DNA from: Undibacterium_A arcticum
GTDB lineage: Bacteria > Pseudomonadota > Gammaproteobacteria > Burkholderiales > Burkholderiaceae_D
Reading direction: 5' to 3' (one strand)
DNA length: 64,000 nucleotides
NCBI RefSeq assembly: GCF_042660705.1
Contig: NZ_JBHSUQ010000001.1
A program made the position numbers and the translations under genes. This document shows positions 8,276 to 16,464 of this stretch, one piece after another (within the stretch, counting starts at the first letter, position 1; each line of letters starts with the position of its first letter). Below the pieces are notes generated by a model that was not told the DNA's origin, made no database searches, and worked only from the letters and a program-made list of their open reading frames with translations.

Positions 8276-9703
8276 ATGACAGATGCCCGTCTTTTACCCT
8301 ACGCTTTTGCGCGCGACTTTTCGCTGCTGGCGATGCGTAGCGAGGCCGCCGGCAGCGCGGTCGAACTGTGGGTGTCGGATGCGACGCCCTCGACCGCGAT
8401 CGCCGAGGTCAGCCGTCGCTTTGGTCGTGTCAAACTGAAGTCGATGGCCCGCACCGAGCTGGAGGAAGCGATCGCCAGCGCCTATGCCGGTTCCGGCGGC
8501 GATGCGTCGCAGGTGGTCGGCGAGTTCGAGGCCGACGTCGACCTGACCAAGCTGTTGCAGGATCTGCCGGCGATCGAGGATCTGCTGGAATCGGCCGATG
8601 ATGCGCCGGTAATCCGCATGATCAACGTGCTGCTGACGCAGGCGCTGCGTGATGGTGCATCCGATATCCATATCGAGCCATTCGAGCAGATCTCGGTGGT
8701 GCGTTTCCGGATCGACGGCAGCTTGCGTGACATCGTGCGGCCGAAGAAGGCGATCCACGCCTCGCTGATTTCGCGCATCAAGATCATGGCCCAGCTCGAC
8801 ATCGCCGAGAAGCGCTTGCCGCAGGATGGCCGCATTACCTTGCGGGTTGGCGGCAAGCCAGTCGACGTGCGGGTCTCGACCCTGCCGACCGGCCACGGCG
8901 AACGCGCGGTGCTGCGCTTGCTGGACAAGGAAGCCGGCCGGCTCGACCTGTCGCACCTGGGCATGAGCGAATCGACCTTGCCGCAGTTCGACCATTTGCT
9001 GAACCAGCCGCATGGCATCGTGCTGGTGACCGGGCCGACCGGTTCCGGCAAGACCACCACGCTGTACGCCGCGCTGTCGCGCTTGAATTCGACCACCACC
9101 AATATCCTGACGGTCGAGGACCCGATCGAATACGACCTCGAAGGCGTTGGCCAGACCCAGGTCAATCCGCGTATCGACATGAGTTTTGCCAAGGCGCTGC
9201 GGGCGATTCTGCGGCAGGACCCGGACGTGATCATGATCGGCGAGATCCGTGATCTGGAAACGGCACAAATCGCGGTGCAAGCCTCGCTGACCGGTCACCT
9301 GGTGCTGGCGACGCTGCACACCAACGATTCGGCGGCCGCGGTGACGCGTCTGCTCGATATGGGCATCGAACCGTTTTTGCTGTCGTCGTCGCTGCTCGGA
9401 GTGGTGGCACAACGGCTGGTACGCAAACTGTGCCCGCATTGCCGCCATTTCGACGGCCAGAGCTGGCAGGCGGTCGGTTGCGACCAATGCGGTCATACCG
9501 GCTATCAGGGCCGGGTCGGGGTCTACGAGTTGTTAACCACCACCGAGCAGATCCGAGCCCAGATCCACAACCAGGCGTCCGAGGCCGAGATCCGCACCGC
9601 CGCCCAGCAGGACGGCATGCGCACCATGCGCGAAGACGGCGAGCGCTGGGTGATGGATGGCACCACCACCCAGACCGAGCTGCTGCGCGTGACGAAGGAC
9701 TAG
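8276..9703 (+). CDS. gspE: Type II secretion ATPase GspE
   Basis: Cytoplasmic hexameric ATPase that drives pseudopilus assembly. The 475-residue protein has an N-terminal domain that binds GspL, then the PilB/GspE core: Walker A GPTGSGKTT (about residues 252-260), Asp box and Walker B region ILRQDPDVIMIGEIRD (about 311-326), the His box LATLHTNDS, and a zinc-binding tetracysteine motif CPHC...CDQCGHTGY (about 386-408). All catalytic motifs look intact. gspF follows after 8 nt. Confidence 0.96.
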   Translation: MTDARLLPYAFARDFSLLAMRSEAAGSAVELWVSDATPSTAIAEVSRRFGRVKLKSMARTELEEAIASAYAGSGGDASQVVGEFEADVDLTKLLQDLPAIEDLLESADDAPVIRMINVLLTQALRDGASDIHIEPFEQISVVRFRIDGSLRDIVRPKKAIHASLISRIKIMAQLDIAEKRLPQDGRITLRVGGKPVDVRVSTLPTGHGERAVLRLLDKEAGRLDLSHLGMSESTLPQFDHLLNQPHGIVLVTGPTGSGKTTTLYAALSRLNSTTTNILTVEDPIEYDLEGVGQTQVNPRIDMSFAKALRAILRQDPDVIMIGEIRDLETAQIAVQASLTGHLVLATLHTNDSAAAVTRLLDMGIEPFLLSSSLLGVVAQRLVRKLCPHCRHFDGQSWQAVGCDQCGHTGYQGRVGVYELLTTTEQIRAQIHNQASEAEIRTAAQQDGMRTMREDGERWVMDGTTTQTELLRVTKD

Positions 9704-9711
9704 GGTAGACC

Positions 9712-10932
9712 GTGCCAGCATTCCGCTACGAAGCCGTCGATCCGACCGGCGTTACCAAGAAAGGCGTGGTCAGCGCCGACAGCGCGCGGGCCGCGCGGGC
9801 CGACCTGCGTGCACAAGGCCTGGTCACCGTCGCGATCGATGCCATCACCACCCAGGTCGATGCGGCCGGTTCCGGTGCCGGCCTGCGTTTTGGCGAAAAA
9901 CTGTCGACCACCGAACTGGCGCTGTTCACCCGCCAGCTGGCCAGTTTGCTGGAAGCCGGCTTGCCGCTGGAACAGGCGATGTCGGCGTTGCTGGAGCAGG
10001 CCGAGCGCACTTATTTGCGCGACCTGATCGCGTCGATCCGCTCCGAGGTGATGGGGGGGGTGTCGTTTTCCGACGCGCTGTCGCGCCACCCGCGCGACTT
10101 TGCCGATATCTACCGTGCGCTGGTCGCATCCGGCGAGCAGATCGGGCAGCTGTCGCGCGTATTGTCGCGCCTGGCCGACTATATCGAACGGCGCAATGCG
10201 CTGGTGCAAAAGGTCAAGCTGGCGTTCACCTATCCCGCCATCGTCACCGTAGTCGCGTTCGCGATCGTGATCTTTTTGCTGACCTATGTCGTGCCGCAGA
10301 TCGTGTCGGTGTTTGCCAACACCAAACAGAAACTGCCGCTGCTGACCGTGATCATGCTGGCGATTTCGGATTTCGTCCGTCACTACGGCATCTATCTGCT
10401 GCTGCTGGTGGGAGCGGCCTTGTATGCGTGGCGCCGCGCGCTGAAGAATCCGGTGATCAAGCGGCGCTGGCATACCTGGCTGCTCACCGCACCGCTGTAT
10501 GGCAAGTTCGAGCGCAGCCTGAATACCGCGCGCTTTGCCAGCACCTTGGCGATCACCACCGGCTCCGGGGTGCCGATCCTGCGCGCGCTGGAGACCAGTC
10601 GCGACACGCTGTCTAATGTCGCGATGCGCGAGCTGGTCGAGGAAGCCTCGAACAGCGTGCGGGAAGGGGTCAGCCTGGCGCGCGCGTTGTCGGTGCAGAA
10701 GCATTTTCCGCCGATGTTGATTCACATGATTCGCGCCGGCGAAATTACCGGCGAACTGCCGGCGATGCTGGACCGCGCCGCCAGCGCACAGGAGCAGGAT
10801 CTGGAGCGCCGCACGCTGACCATCGCCGGCCTGCTGGAGCCGGCGCTGATCCTGGCGATGGGGGTGGTAGTGCTGCTGATCGTGCTGGCGGTGCTGATGC
10901 CGATCATCGAGATCAATCAGCTGGTGCGTTAG
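9712..10932 (+). CDS. gspF: Type II secretion inner-membrane platform protein GspF
   Basis: Polytopic inner-membrane platform protein of the T2SS. Start is GTG 9712. The 406 residues contain two T2SSF domains (about 70-195 and 270-395), each followed by hydrophobic segments (IVTVVAFAIVIFLLTYVV; IYLLLLVGAALYAW; LILAMGVVVLLIVLAVLMPI). Family marks TRQLASLLEAGLPLEQAM and PPMLIHMIRAGEITGELP are present. A run of eight G lies at 10053-10060 inside the gene and is read in frame without a break. Confidence 0.95.
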   Translation: MPAFRYEAVDPTGVTKKGVVSADSARAARADLRAQGLVTVAIDAITTQVDAAGSGAGLRFGEKLSTTELALFTRQLASLLEAGLPLEQAMSALLEQAERTYLRDLIASIRSEVMGGVSFSDALSRHPRDFADIYRALVASGEQIGQLSRVLSRLADYIERRNALVQKVKLAFTYPAIVTVVAFAIVIFLLTYVVPQIVSVFANTKQKLPLLTVIMLAISDFVRHYGIYLLLLVGAALYAWRRALKNPVIKRRWHTWLLTAPLYGKFERSLNTARFASTLAITTGSGVPILRALETSRDTLSNVAMRELVEEASNSVREGVSLARALSVQKHFPPMLIHMIRAGEITGELPAMLDRAASAQEQDLERRTLTIAGLLEPALILAMGVVVLLIVLAVLMPIIEINQLVR

Positions 10933-11007
10933 CGTGAGCGTCTGCCGCCCCGGGACTGCTCTTGGGCAATGGTGCGTACCGCGCCCTCTACGTTGAGAGA
11001 ATAGAAA

Positions 11008-11688
11008 ATGAAACGTCTGCCGTTGTTCGTCAGCTTGATCCTGTTCGTCGCGCTGTGCGCGTCGGCCGCCTACTGGGCCATGCAATTGTTCAAGCCGCCG
11101 GTACGGCCGGTCGCGGCGCAGCCGCAGGTGCAGCCAGAAGTCAATCTGGATGCGGCTGCCGCCTTGTTTGGCGGACGTGCTGGCGCCGTGGTGGTGGCCA
11201 GCAATTACCAGTTAAAGGGCGTGATTGACGCGCACGATGCGGCCGGCAGCGCCGCGATCCTGTCGGCCGATGGCAAGCCGGCGCAATCCTTGCGGATCGG
11301 CGATGAGGTCACGCCGGGCGTCACGGTCAAGGAAGTGCATGGTCAATATGTGTTGCTGTCGGACGGCGGCGTGACCAAGCGCGTCGAATTGCCGGAAAGT
11401 GCGGACCAGCAGGGCAACCCTGGCACGGCGGCGCCGATGGCGACCACCACGCTGGCGCCGGGCCAGCCCAACATGATGCAACCCGGCAATCTCAACAAAC
11501 CCGCACCCGACAGCAACGCCGGCTTCCCGCAGCCACGTCCGCAGCCGCCCGCGCCGTCGCCGGGCCAGCCCAACGTGATGCAACCTGGCCAGCCCAACGT
11601 GATGCAACCTGGCAATCTCAACAAACCCGCACCCGACAACAACGCCGGCTTCCCGCAACCACGGTCGGTGCAGCCCGTGCCGCAGTAA
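11008..11688 (+). CDS. gspC: Type II secretion protein GspC with a repeated Pro/Asn/Gln tail
   Basis: Inner-membrane protein that links the platform to the secretin. The 226-residue product has a membrane anchor (LFVSLILFVALCASAAYWAM, residues 6-25), a linker, and the homology region (about 50-130; YQLKGVIDAHDAAGSAAILS and the RIGDEV strand) that contacts GspD N0. In place of the usual C-terminal PDZ or coiled coil there is a low-complexity tail with a duplicated 26-residue block (about residues 152-177 and 194-219) of the form GQPN(M/V)MQPGNLNKPAP. gspC stands last here rather than first or divergent, as seen in many other systems. Confidence 0.88.
   Translation: MKRLPLFVSLILFVALCASAAYWAMQLFKPPVRPVAAQPQVQPEVNLDAAAALFGGRAGAVVVASNYQLKGVIDAHDAAGSAAILSADGKPAQSLRIGDEVTPGVTVKEVHGQYVLLSDGGVTKRVELPESADQQGNPGTAAPMATTTLAPGQPNMMQPGNLNKPAPDSNAGFPQPRPQPPAPSPGQPNVMQPGQPNVMQPGNLNKPAPDNNAGFPQPRSVQPVPQ
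11461..11664 (+). repeat. Duplicated segment inside gspC
   Basis: A 78-nt block (11461-11538) recurs almost exactly at 11587-11664, with an extra short copy of its beginning at 11563-11586. All copies are in frame and encode the repetitive GspC tail. Confidence 0.85.
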
Positions 11689-11815
11689 TTCATCCGGCGT
11701 TATTCACCCTGATGCTGCTGCGCGGCCGTCGCGTCAGTCTGCACACCATTCCTGGTTTGGTATGCTGGCTGGCAACCCATTCATAGACCATTTTCGGCGC
11801 GCTGCCGGATCGCGC

Positions 11816-12010
11816 TTAGTCCTGGCCGGGTTCGGTCAGTTTCTTGAGCAAGCTCCGCCGGTGCAATTGGCGTTGGGCCGAAGTGATTTTCTTGTGCGGG
11901 CCGGCGGCGCGTTGCTTGGCCGCGACCGCGACCGGTTTACGCAGTTTCTGTTGGGACGGTTCGATCCGGAATGTCAGCTTTTGTCTGGTGCCGAGGGTTT
12001 TGTTGGCCAT
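11816..12010 (-). CDS. Small basic hypothetical protein
   Basis: A 64-residue Lys/Arg/Gln-rich frame (begins MANKTLGTRQKLTFRIEPSQ) sits downstream of hslU on the same strand. Its composition (about 13 basic residues in the first 40, no membrane segment, no cysteines) would suit a nucleic-acid-binding or ribosome-associated peptide, but I do not recognise a family. The start has no good Shine-Dalgarno. The opposite strand carries an overlapping 101-codon frame (11762-12067) that looks less natural. It may also be chance. Confidence 0.4.
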   Translation of the reverse strand: MANKTLGTRQKLTFRIEPSQQKLRKPVAVAAKQRAAGPHKKITSAQRQLHRRSLLKKLTEPGQD

Positions 12011-12168
12011 GATGAAGTGAAACTATTCGGCAGCGTCAGATCAATTCTGTTTGCAGGCGCACTTTGATTTCGTCCTGCGGTGCGCCTGCTGGTCGATACC
12101 CACCGCAATTGAGCAGACAGCGGCCATCGTTACCTTGACCGCCGCGGTCCCCTCGCCTGCAACCTCGA

Positions 12169-13518
12169 TTACAGCACGTAACGCGACAAATCCTCATTTT
12201 CCGCCAGCGCATCGAGTCGCTGGTTGACATAAGCGGCGTCGATTGCGATGGTTTGGCTGGTTGTTTCGTCGGCCGAGAACGATATTTCTTCCAGCAGCTT
12301 TTCCATCACGGTGTATAACCGGCGCGCGCCGATGTTCTCGGTTCGTTCATTGACGGCAAACGCGATCGCGGCGAGGCGCTCGATGCCGTCCGGCGTAAAT
12401 TCGATATGCAAATTTTCGGTTGCCAGCAGCGCCTCGTATTGCTTGGTCAGGCAGGCATCGGTGCTGGTCAGGATGCGTTCGAAATCGGCAATCGACAGCG
12501 AGTCCAGCTCGACCCGAATCGGGAACCGACCCTGCAGTTCGGGAATCAGGTCGGATGGCTTGGCCATATGAAAGGCCCCCGATGCGATGAACAGGATATG
12601 GTCGGTGCGGATCATGCCGTACTTGGTGTTGACCGTGGTGCCTTCGACCAGCGGCAGCAGGTCGCGCTGGACCCCGGCGCGCGATACGTCGGCGCCGCCC
12701 ACTTCCGAGCGCGATGCGATCTTGTCGATCTCGTCGAGAAACACGATGCCGTTTTGCTCGACGTTGGTGATCGCCCTTTGCTTGACTTCATCGTCGTTCA
12801 ATAACTTGGCTGCCTCCTCGTCGATCAAGATCTTCATCGCATCCTTGATCTTGATCTTGCGCGGCTTCTTGCGACTGGCGCCGATCCCGGAGAACATCGA
12901 TTTGATCTGCTCGGTCATTTCTTCCATGCCAGGCGGCGCCATGATTTCCATCTGCGGCCCGGACTCGCTCAGTTCGATCTCGATTTCGCGGTCATCCAGG
13001 CTGCCTTCGCGCAGGCGCTTGCGGAAGGTCTGGCGCGCCGTATTGCCGTTCTGCGGCTCGCCGTCGACCGGCACCTTCTGATCGACGTGGAAGCCAAAAT
13101 CGCGCGCCGGCGGCACCAGGATATCGATCACGCGGTCTTCAGCCGCATCTTCGGCCCGCGCCCGCACTTTTTTCATTTCGGCTTCACGAGTCTGCTTGAC
13201 GCCGATATCGATCAGGTCGCGGATGATGGTGTCGACATCGCGACCGACGTAACCGACCTCGGTGAATTTGGTGGCCTCGATCTTGATGAAAGGCGCGCCG
13301 GCCAGCTTGGCCAGCCGCCGTGCGATCTCGGTCTTGCCGACCCCGGTCGGTCCTATCATCAGGATGTTCTTGGGCGTGATCTCGTGGCGCAGCGGCTCGG
13401 CCACTTGTTGGCGCCGCCAGCGGTTGCGCAGCGCAATGGCGACAGCACGTTTGGCGAGCGCCTGGCCGACGACGTGTTTATCGAGCTCGGAGACGATCTC
13501 GCGCGGAGTCATGTTCAT
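12169..13518 (-). CDS. hslU: ATP-dependent protease ATPase subunit HslU
   Basis: AAA+ unfoldase of the HslUV (ClpYQ) protease; the hexamer unfolds substrates and feeds them into HslV. The 449-residue protein begins TPREIVSELDKHVVGQ, then Walker A GPTGVGKTEIARRLA (about residues 53-67), the pore loop EVGYVGRDV, the I-domain, Walker B IVFLDEID, sensor regions (LPELQGRFPIRVEL), and ends in ENEDLSRYVL; the C-terminal tail inserts into HslV. It lies 63 nt downstream of hslV and shares its transcript. Confidence 0.97.
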   Translation of the reverse strand: MNMTPREIVSELDKHVVGQALAKRAVAIALRNRWRRQQVAEPLRHEITPKNILMIGPTGVGKTEIARRLAKLAGAPFIKIEATKFTEVGYVGRDVDTIIRDLIDIGVKQTREAEMKKVRARAEDAAEDRVIDILVPPARDFGFHVDQKVPVDGEPQNGNTARQTFRKRLREGSLDDREIEIELSESGPQMEIMAPPGMEEMTEQIKSMFSGIGASRKKPRKIKIKDAMKILIDEEAAKLLNDDEVKQRAITNVEQNGIVFLDEIDKIASRSEVGGADVSRAGVQRDLLPLVEGTTVNTKYGMIRTDHILFIASGAFHMAKPSDLIPELQGRFPIRVELDSLSIADFERILTSTDACLTKQYEALLATENLHIEFTPDGIERLAAIAFAVNERTENIGARRLYTVMEKLLEEISFSADETTSQTIAIDAAYVNQRLDALAENEDLSRYVL

Positions 13519-13581
13519 GGTTGTGCAATTCCGTAGGGTAAGGCGCGGCCGGCACCGCAGCGACGCGTGCCGGCCGGACGG

Positions 13582-14118
13582 TTATTCGAGGGTTTCGATC
13601 GTGTGCGACTGGTTGGTATAAATGCACAACTCGCCGGCGATGGTGAGTGCCTTCTTGACGATCTGCTCCGGCGTCAGGTCGGTGTTTTCCTGCAAGGCCT
13701 TGGCCGCCGACTGTGCATAGGTGCCGCCCGAGCCGATCGCGCCGATGCCGTCCTCCGGCTCCAGCACATCGCCATTGCCGGTGATGACCAGGGTCGATTC
13801 GCGATCGGCTACCAGCAGCATCGCCTCCAGCCGGCGCAGCATGCGGTCGGTGCGCCAGTCCTTGGCCAGTTCGACCGAGGCCCGCAGCAGGTGGCCCTGA
13901 TGCTTTTCAAGTTTCGCTTCGAACAGTTCGATCAGCGTGAAGGCATCTGCCGTGCCGCCGGCAAAACCGGCCAATACCTTGCCGTGATACAAGGTACGCA
14001 CCTTGCGCGCGGTACCCTTCATGACGATGTTACCGAGCGTGACCTGACCGTCTCCGCCCAACGCGACGCTATTGCCGCGCCGCACCGACAGGATGGTGGT
14101 GCCGTGAAATTGTTCCAT
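13582..14118 (-). CDS. hslV: ATP-dependent protease peptidase subunit HslV
   Basis: Threonine peptidase of the HslUV protease. The 178-residue precursor begins MEQFHGTTILSVRRG: processing before the Thr pair exposes the catalytic N-terminal Thr (TTILSVRR). The TVMKG/GGTADA and GSGGTYAQSAAKAL segments match the family. It is the promoter-proximal gene of the hslVU operon on the minus strand, and a sigma-32 type promoter lies about 70 nt upstream of the start. Confidence 0.97.
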   Translation of the reverse strand: MEQFHGTTILSVRRGNSVALGGDGQVTLGNIVMKGTARKVRTLYHGKVLAGFAGGTADAFTLIELFEAKLEKHQGHLLRASVELAKDWRTDRMLRRLEAMLLVADRESTLVITGNGDVLEPEDGIGAIGSGGTYAQSAAKALQENTDLTPEQIVKKALTIAGELCIYTNQSHTIETLE

Positions 14119-14187
14119 GTTGACCTCACTGTTGCCGCGTGTTAACTCCAGGCGCCTACGACTGCGTGGACGCCGACATGTGATAAA

Positions 14188-14215
14188 AAATGGGGACGAG
14201 CAAGCCGATTACAAG
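14188..14215 (-). promoter_or_regulatory. Probable sigma-32 heat-shock promoter of hslVU
   Basis: On the minus strand CTTGTAA (14215-14209) is followed after 13 nt by CCCCATTT (14195-14188). The enteric sigma-32 consensus is CTTGAAA, 11-16 nt, CCCCATnT, and hslVU is a classic heat-shock operon. The -10 lies about 70 nt before the hslV ATG. Confidence 0.75.
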
Positions 14216-14257
14216 ATGTTATCGGCGTTACGGCAATCAGGAGGGGTGTGAAGTGGC

Positions 14258-14290
14258 ACAGCGGCAATGCCGGATTGGTATTGCCGCTGT
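14258..14290 (-). terminator. Hairpin after the STAS gene, possible terminator
   Basis: An 11-bp perfect stem (ACAGCGGCAAT and its complement) with an 11-nt loop lies between the stop of the STAS gene and the hslVU promoter. There is no U-run, so it may be a Rho-dependent end or an RNA-stabilising hairpin. Confidence 0.4.
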
Positions 14291-14305
14291 CAGTCGTTGA
14301 TTGGT

Positions 14306-15726
14306 TCAGTACTTGCGCGGGAAGATCTGCGCGATATTGTTAATGCCCATGACATAGAATAGTGCGGTAACGAGGTGATTGACATCATGAAACTGGATCA
14401 CCTTGCCATTGCCGACGATGGGCGCCAGGCCATTTAGCAACTGGCCGGCGGCGGTGAAGTCGACCCGTTTCAGGGTACTGCAATCGAGTCCGGCCGGTTG
14501 GTGCAGCACGCTATAATCGACAATTTCCCGCAGCAATTCGCTGGTGGCGCCCTTGATCGTATCGGGCATCACGTAACGGTTGGACGATGGGTCCTGTTGC
14601 ACCGGCTCAACCACAGCGGCGACGACCCTACTCTGCTTGGGCGCCACGAACGGCGGCGGCGATACTTCGTAGGTGACGCAATAGTCGATGCTGGTTTCTT
14701 CGAAATCATGCTCGTGGTTCAGCAGCCGCAGGATTTCCAGCAGCAGCAGCCACGGCGCTTCATTGTCGTCCCGGCGGCCAATTTCCAGCGTAGCGCGAAT
14801 CTTGGCGCCGAATTCGGCGGCGCCGACCAGGATCAGGTCGTGATCCGATTTCGCCAGCGCCTTGAGGGATTGCAGCAACAGTGCGCAACCTTCCGGATCG
14901 ATCTCTGTCAGACGGCCGAATTCGAGCCGGAAGCTGCGGCTTTTTTCGCTCAGCTTGTGCATCCGTTCCAGTTGTTTGTCGATGCCGGCGTCGAGTCTGC
15001 CGGAAAATGCGATGGTCGGTGTGGCACCGGCCGGCTTCGTTTTTGCGTTCGGCTTGGCGGCGGACAGCCACGGCGGCGGCGAGGTTTCGAACTTGCTCGC
15101 GTAATCGAGCGACAGGTGATCGAATTCCGCATGTTTACCCATGATCTGGTAAAGGTCGAACAGCATCCACCAGGCGGTGTGGGTGGCACCGCCGAGGTCG
15201 TCTTCCTGAATCGCACTCTGCAGCATCTGTTCAACCAGCGCATCCTGCTCGTTGGCGAACAGGATCGCCGCTTCTTCGATCACCGGCGCGGTTTCCGAGC
15301 TTGACAGTTCGACCACGCCGGCGCCGCCGCCGATACCATGATCGACGGCATCGCCAAACAGCGCGTCGCCGACCAACTCCTCGAGCGGTCGGGTGGCCTC
15401 GAAATAGCCCTGATCCTGTTGCGCATTTTCGCGCAGCGGCACCACTTTCCTGATCCGGTGACGACGGCTTGCAACTCGGGCAAGGGAATCGTGTTGCTGC
15501 GCAAGATGTCGAGCGTCATTTCCGATTCGATCGCGTCGATCTTGCGCGCGGTGGCGCGGGCAGCACTGCGCTGCGCCAGCTGCGAATTGGCGAACCGGTC
15601 GGTGCTATTGCCTTCGCTCTGCGTTACCGAGTTTTCTCCAGGCATGATGCGCACCAGATCGTCGTCATCAGGCGAATGCTCTTCCTGCTGTCGATTTTTC
15701 TTGCCAAATATCGAGAAAATCCCCAC
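14306..15726 (-). pseudogene. Two-module STAS-like protein, frameshifted
   Basis: The reading frame begins at ATG 15726 (MGIFSIFGKKNRQQEE) and matches a continuation in a second frame from about 15445 to 14306; joining them needs one extra nucleotide near 15446-15448 (GGAAAG to GGAAAAG), which would read ...GSGK-VVPLRENAQQ. The joined product would have about 474 residues. It contains two similar modules, each with a W-x-LLx-L/I-x-x-L/M helix, an E/D-F-x-x-x-S-I/L-DY segment and ending in SPPPW/F, alternating with two STAS-like sections (FSGRLDAGIDKQ...; LDCSTLKRVDFTAAGQLLN). STAS domains act as switches or scaffolds; no partner is seen here. It could be a true pseudogene or a sequencing error. 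Confidence 0.7.
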
Positions 15727-15868
15727 GTCGTCCTTGCCTCATTACCTTGGTTATCGACATCGCGCTACGCTGCGGCACGGATCCATCTGCATCCGTGGTT
15801 GAGGTAGCCGGTTAGTGGCCACTTGCGTTGTTAGTCGCGTGCTGCGTTGTTGTATTTTTGAAAACTGG

Positions 15869-15897
15869 ACCATCCCGATGCGGGGGGGATGGTTTTG
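15869..15897 (+). terminator. Terminator-like hairpin followed by TTTT
   Basis: The stem ACCATCCC/GGGATGGT (15869-15876 with 15886-15893) has a 9-nt loop containing a G-run and is followed by a short T-run on the plus strand. No plus-strand gene precedes it, so a small unannotated transcript or a chance structure are both possible. Confidence 0.35.
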
Positions 15898-15912
15898 ATT
15901 CTACATGCTCAA

Positions 15913-15970
15913 CCACGTAATACAAAGCGGTAACAGAATGCATGTTTCGGTTCTGTTCCGGATTACGTGG
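15913..15970. repeat. Imperfect 58-bp palindrome
   Basis: The outer arm CCACGTAAT (15913-15921) pairs exactly with ATTACGTGG (15962-15970). An inner arm CGGtAACAGAA pairs with TTCTGTTCCG, leaving a 12-nt loop. The unpaired bases lie only on the left side. It looks like a structured RNA or a mobile palindromic element rather than a simple terminator, because no U-run follows. Confidence 0.6.
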
Positions 15971-16289
15971 CCCTCGATGTTACGTCGCCGAGATTGGGCT
16001 CCGTATGTTGATAACGGTATAGCTGGCTGGAACTTGAATGTTTCGAATCTGGCAACAGCTTCCTTGGCCAGCATTGATCCGGGACCCTTCAGGCGTCGGA
16101 ATGCGGTAGCGGTCGCTATGCTGCCGGCCGACGCGCCGATATGACCCGCTCGCGGAGCGATCTGGCGCGGTCGAGCCCGCGGTCGCGACAGGCCGGACAC
16201 GTCGGACACCGACATGCCGTTGCGCAGCAACTTGAAAACAAGGGGGTATCAGTGCAAACAATGGACTACCGCGCGATTTTATTGCGGTA

Positions 16290-16319
16290 AAAAATAATAC
16301 ACCTGGGGGTATTATTTTT
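16290..16319 (-). terminator. AT-rich hairpin, possible dksA terminator
   Basis: AAAAATAATAC (16290-16300) and its exact complement (16309-16319) enclose an 8-nt loop. Read on the minus strand it ends in a T-run about 150 nt after the dksA stop, so it can work as a terminator for dksA; its symmetry would also allow use on the plus strand. Confidence 0.5.
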
Positions 16320-16330
16320 GCCTCGCTATG

Positions 16331-16345
16331 TGCAACATGGTTGCA
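16331..16345. promoter_or_regulatory. Palindrome resembling the zur-upstream half-sites
   Basis: TGCAACATGGTTGCA is a near-perfect palindrome built from TGCAAC/GTTGCA, the same half-site found in the large palindrome before zur (19049-19079). No gene start lies close by, so its role is unclear. Confidence 0.3.
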
Positions 16346-16464
16346 TTCTGCGGGGTAAAAAAACGAGCACGGTCGAGGTTCGCGCGCCGTTGGTCACTGG
16401 CTGGCCCCGGCCGTCCACCGTGCGGTGCTAAACACTGCCGATGGGGGCGGCCTGCCGGCGCAGA

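Larger units (their letters stand above)
15727..16464. other. 738-bp region without a credible gene, rich in hairpins
   Basis: Open frames here have no coding character. The region holds four palindromic structures listed separately (15869-15893, 15913-15970, 16290-16319, 16331-16345). It contains the upstream region of the STAS gene (minus strand) and the downstream region of dksA (minus strand). Confidence 0.6.

Noticed and set aside
9700..11085. Long minus-strand open frame (461 codons) opposite gspF
   Set aside because: His/Gln/Arg-rich translation with no motif; it is the antisense shadow of a GC-rich gene with clear GspF features.
11762..12067. 101-codon plus frame after gspC
   Set aside because: Overlaps the more protein-like minus-strand small basic frame; no ribosome binding site and no operon link to gspC.
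15901..16230. 109-codon minus frame within the hairpin-rich region
   Set aside because: It runs through the 58-bp palindrome and has no coding character.
16120..16260. Search for a CRISPR array in gene-free regions
   Set aside because: No regularly spaced direct repeats of 20-40 bp were found anywhere in the window.
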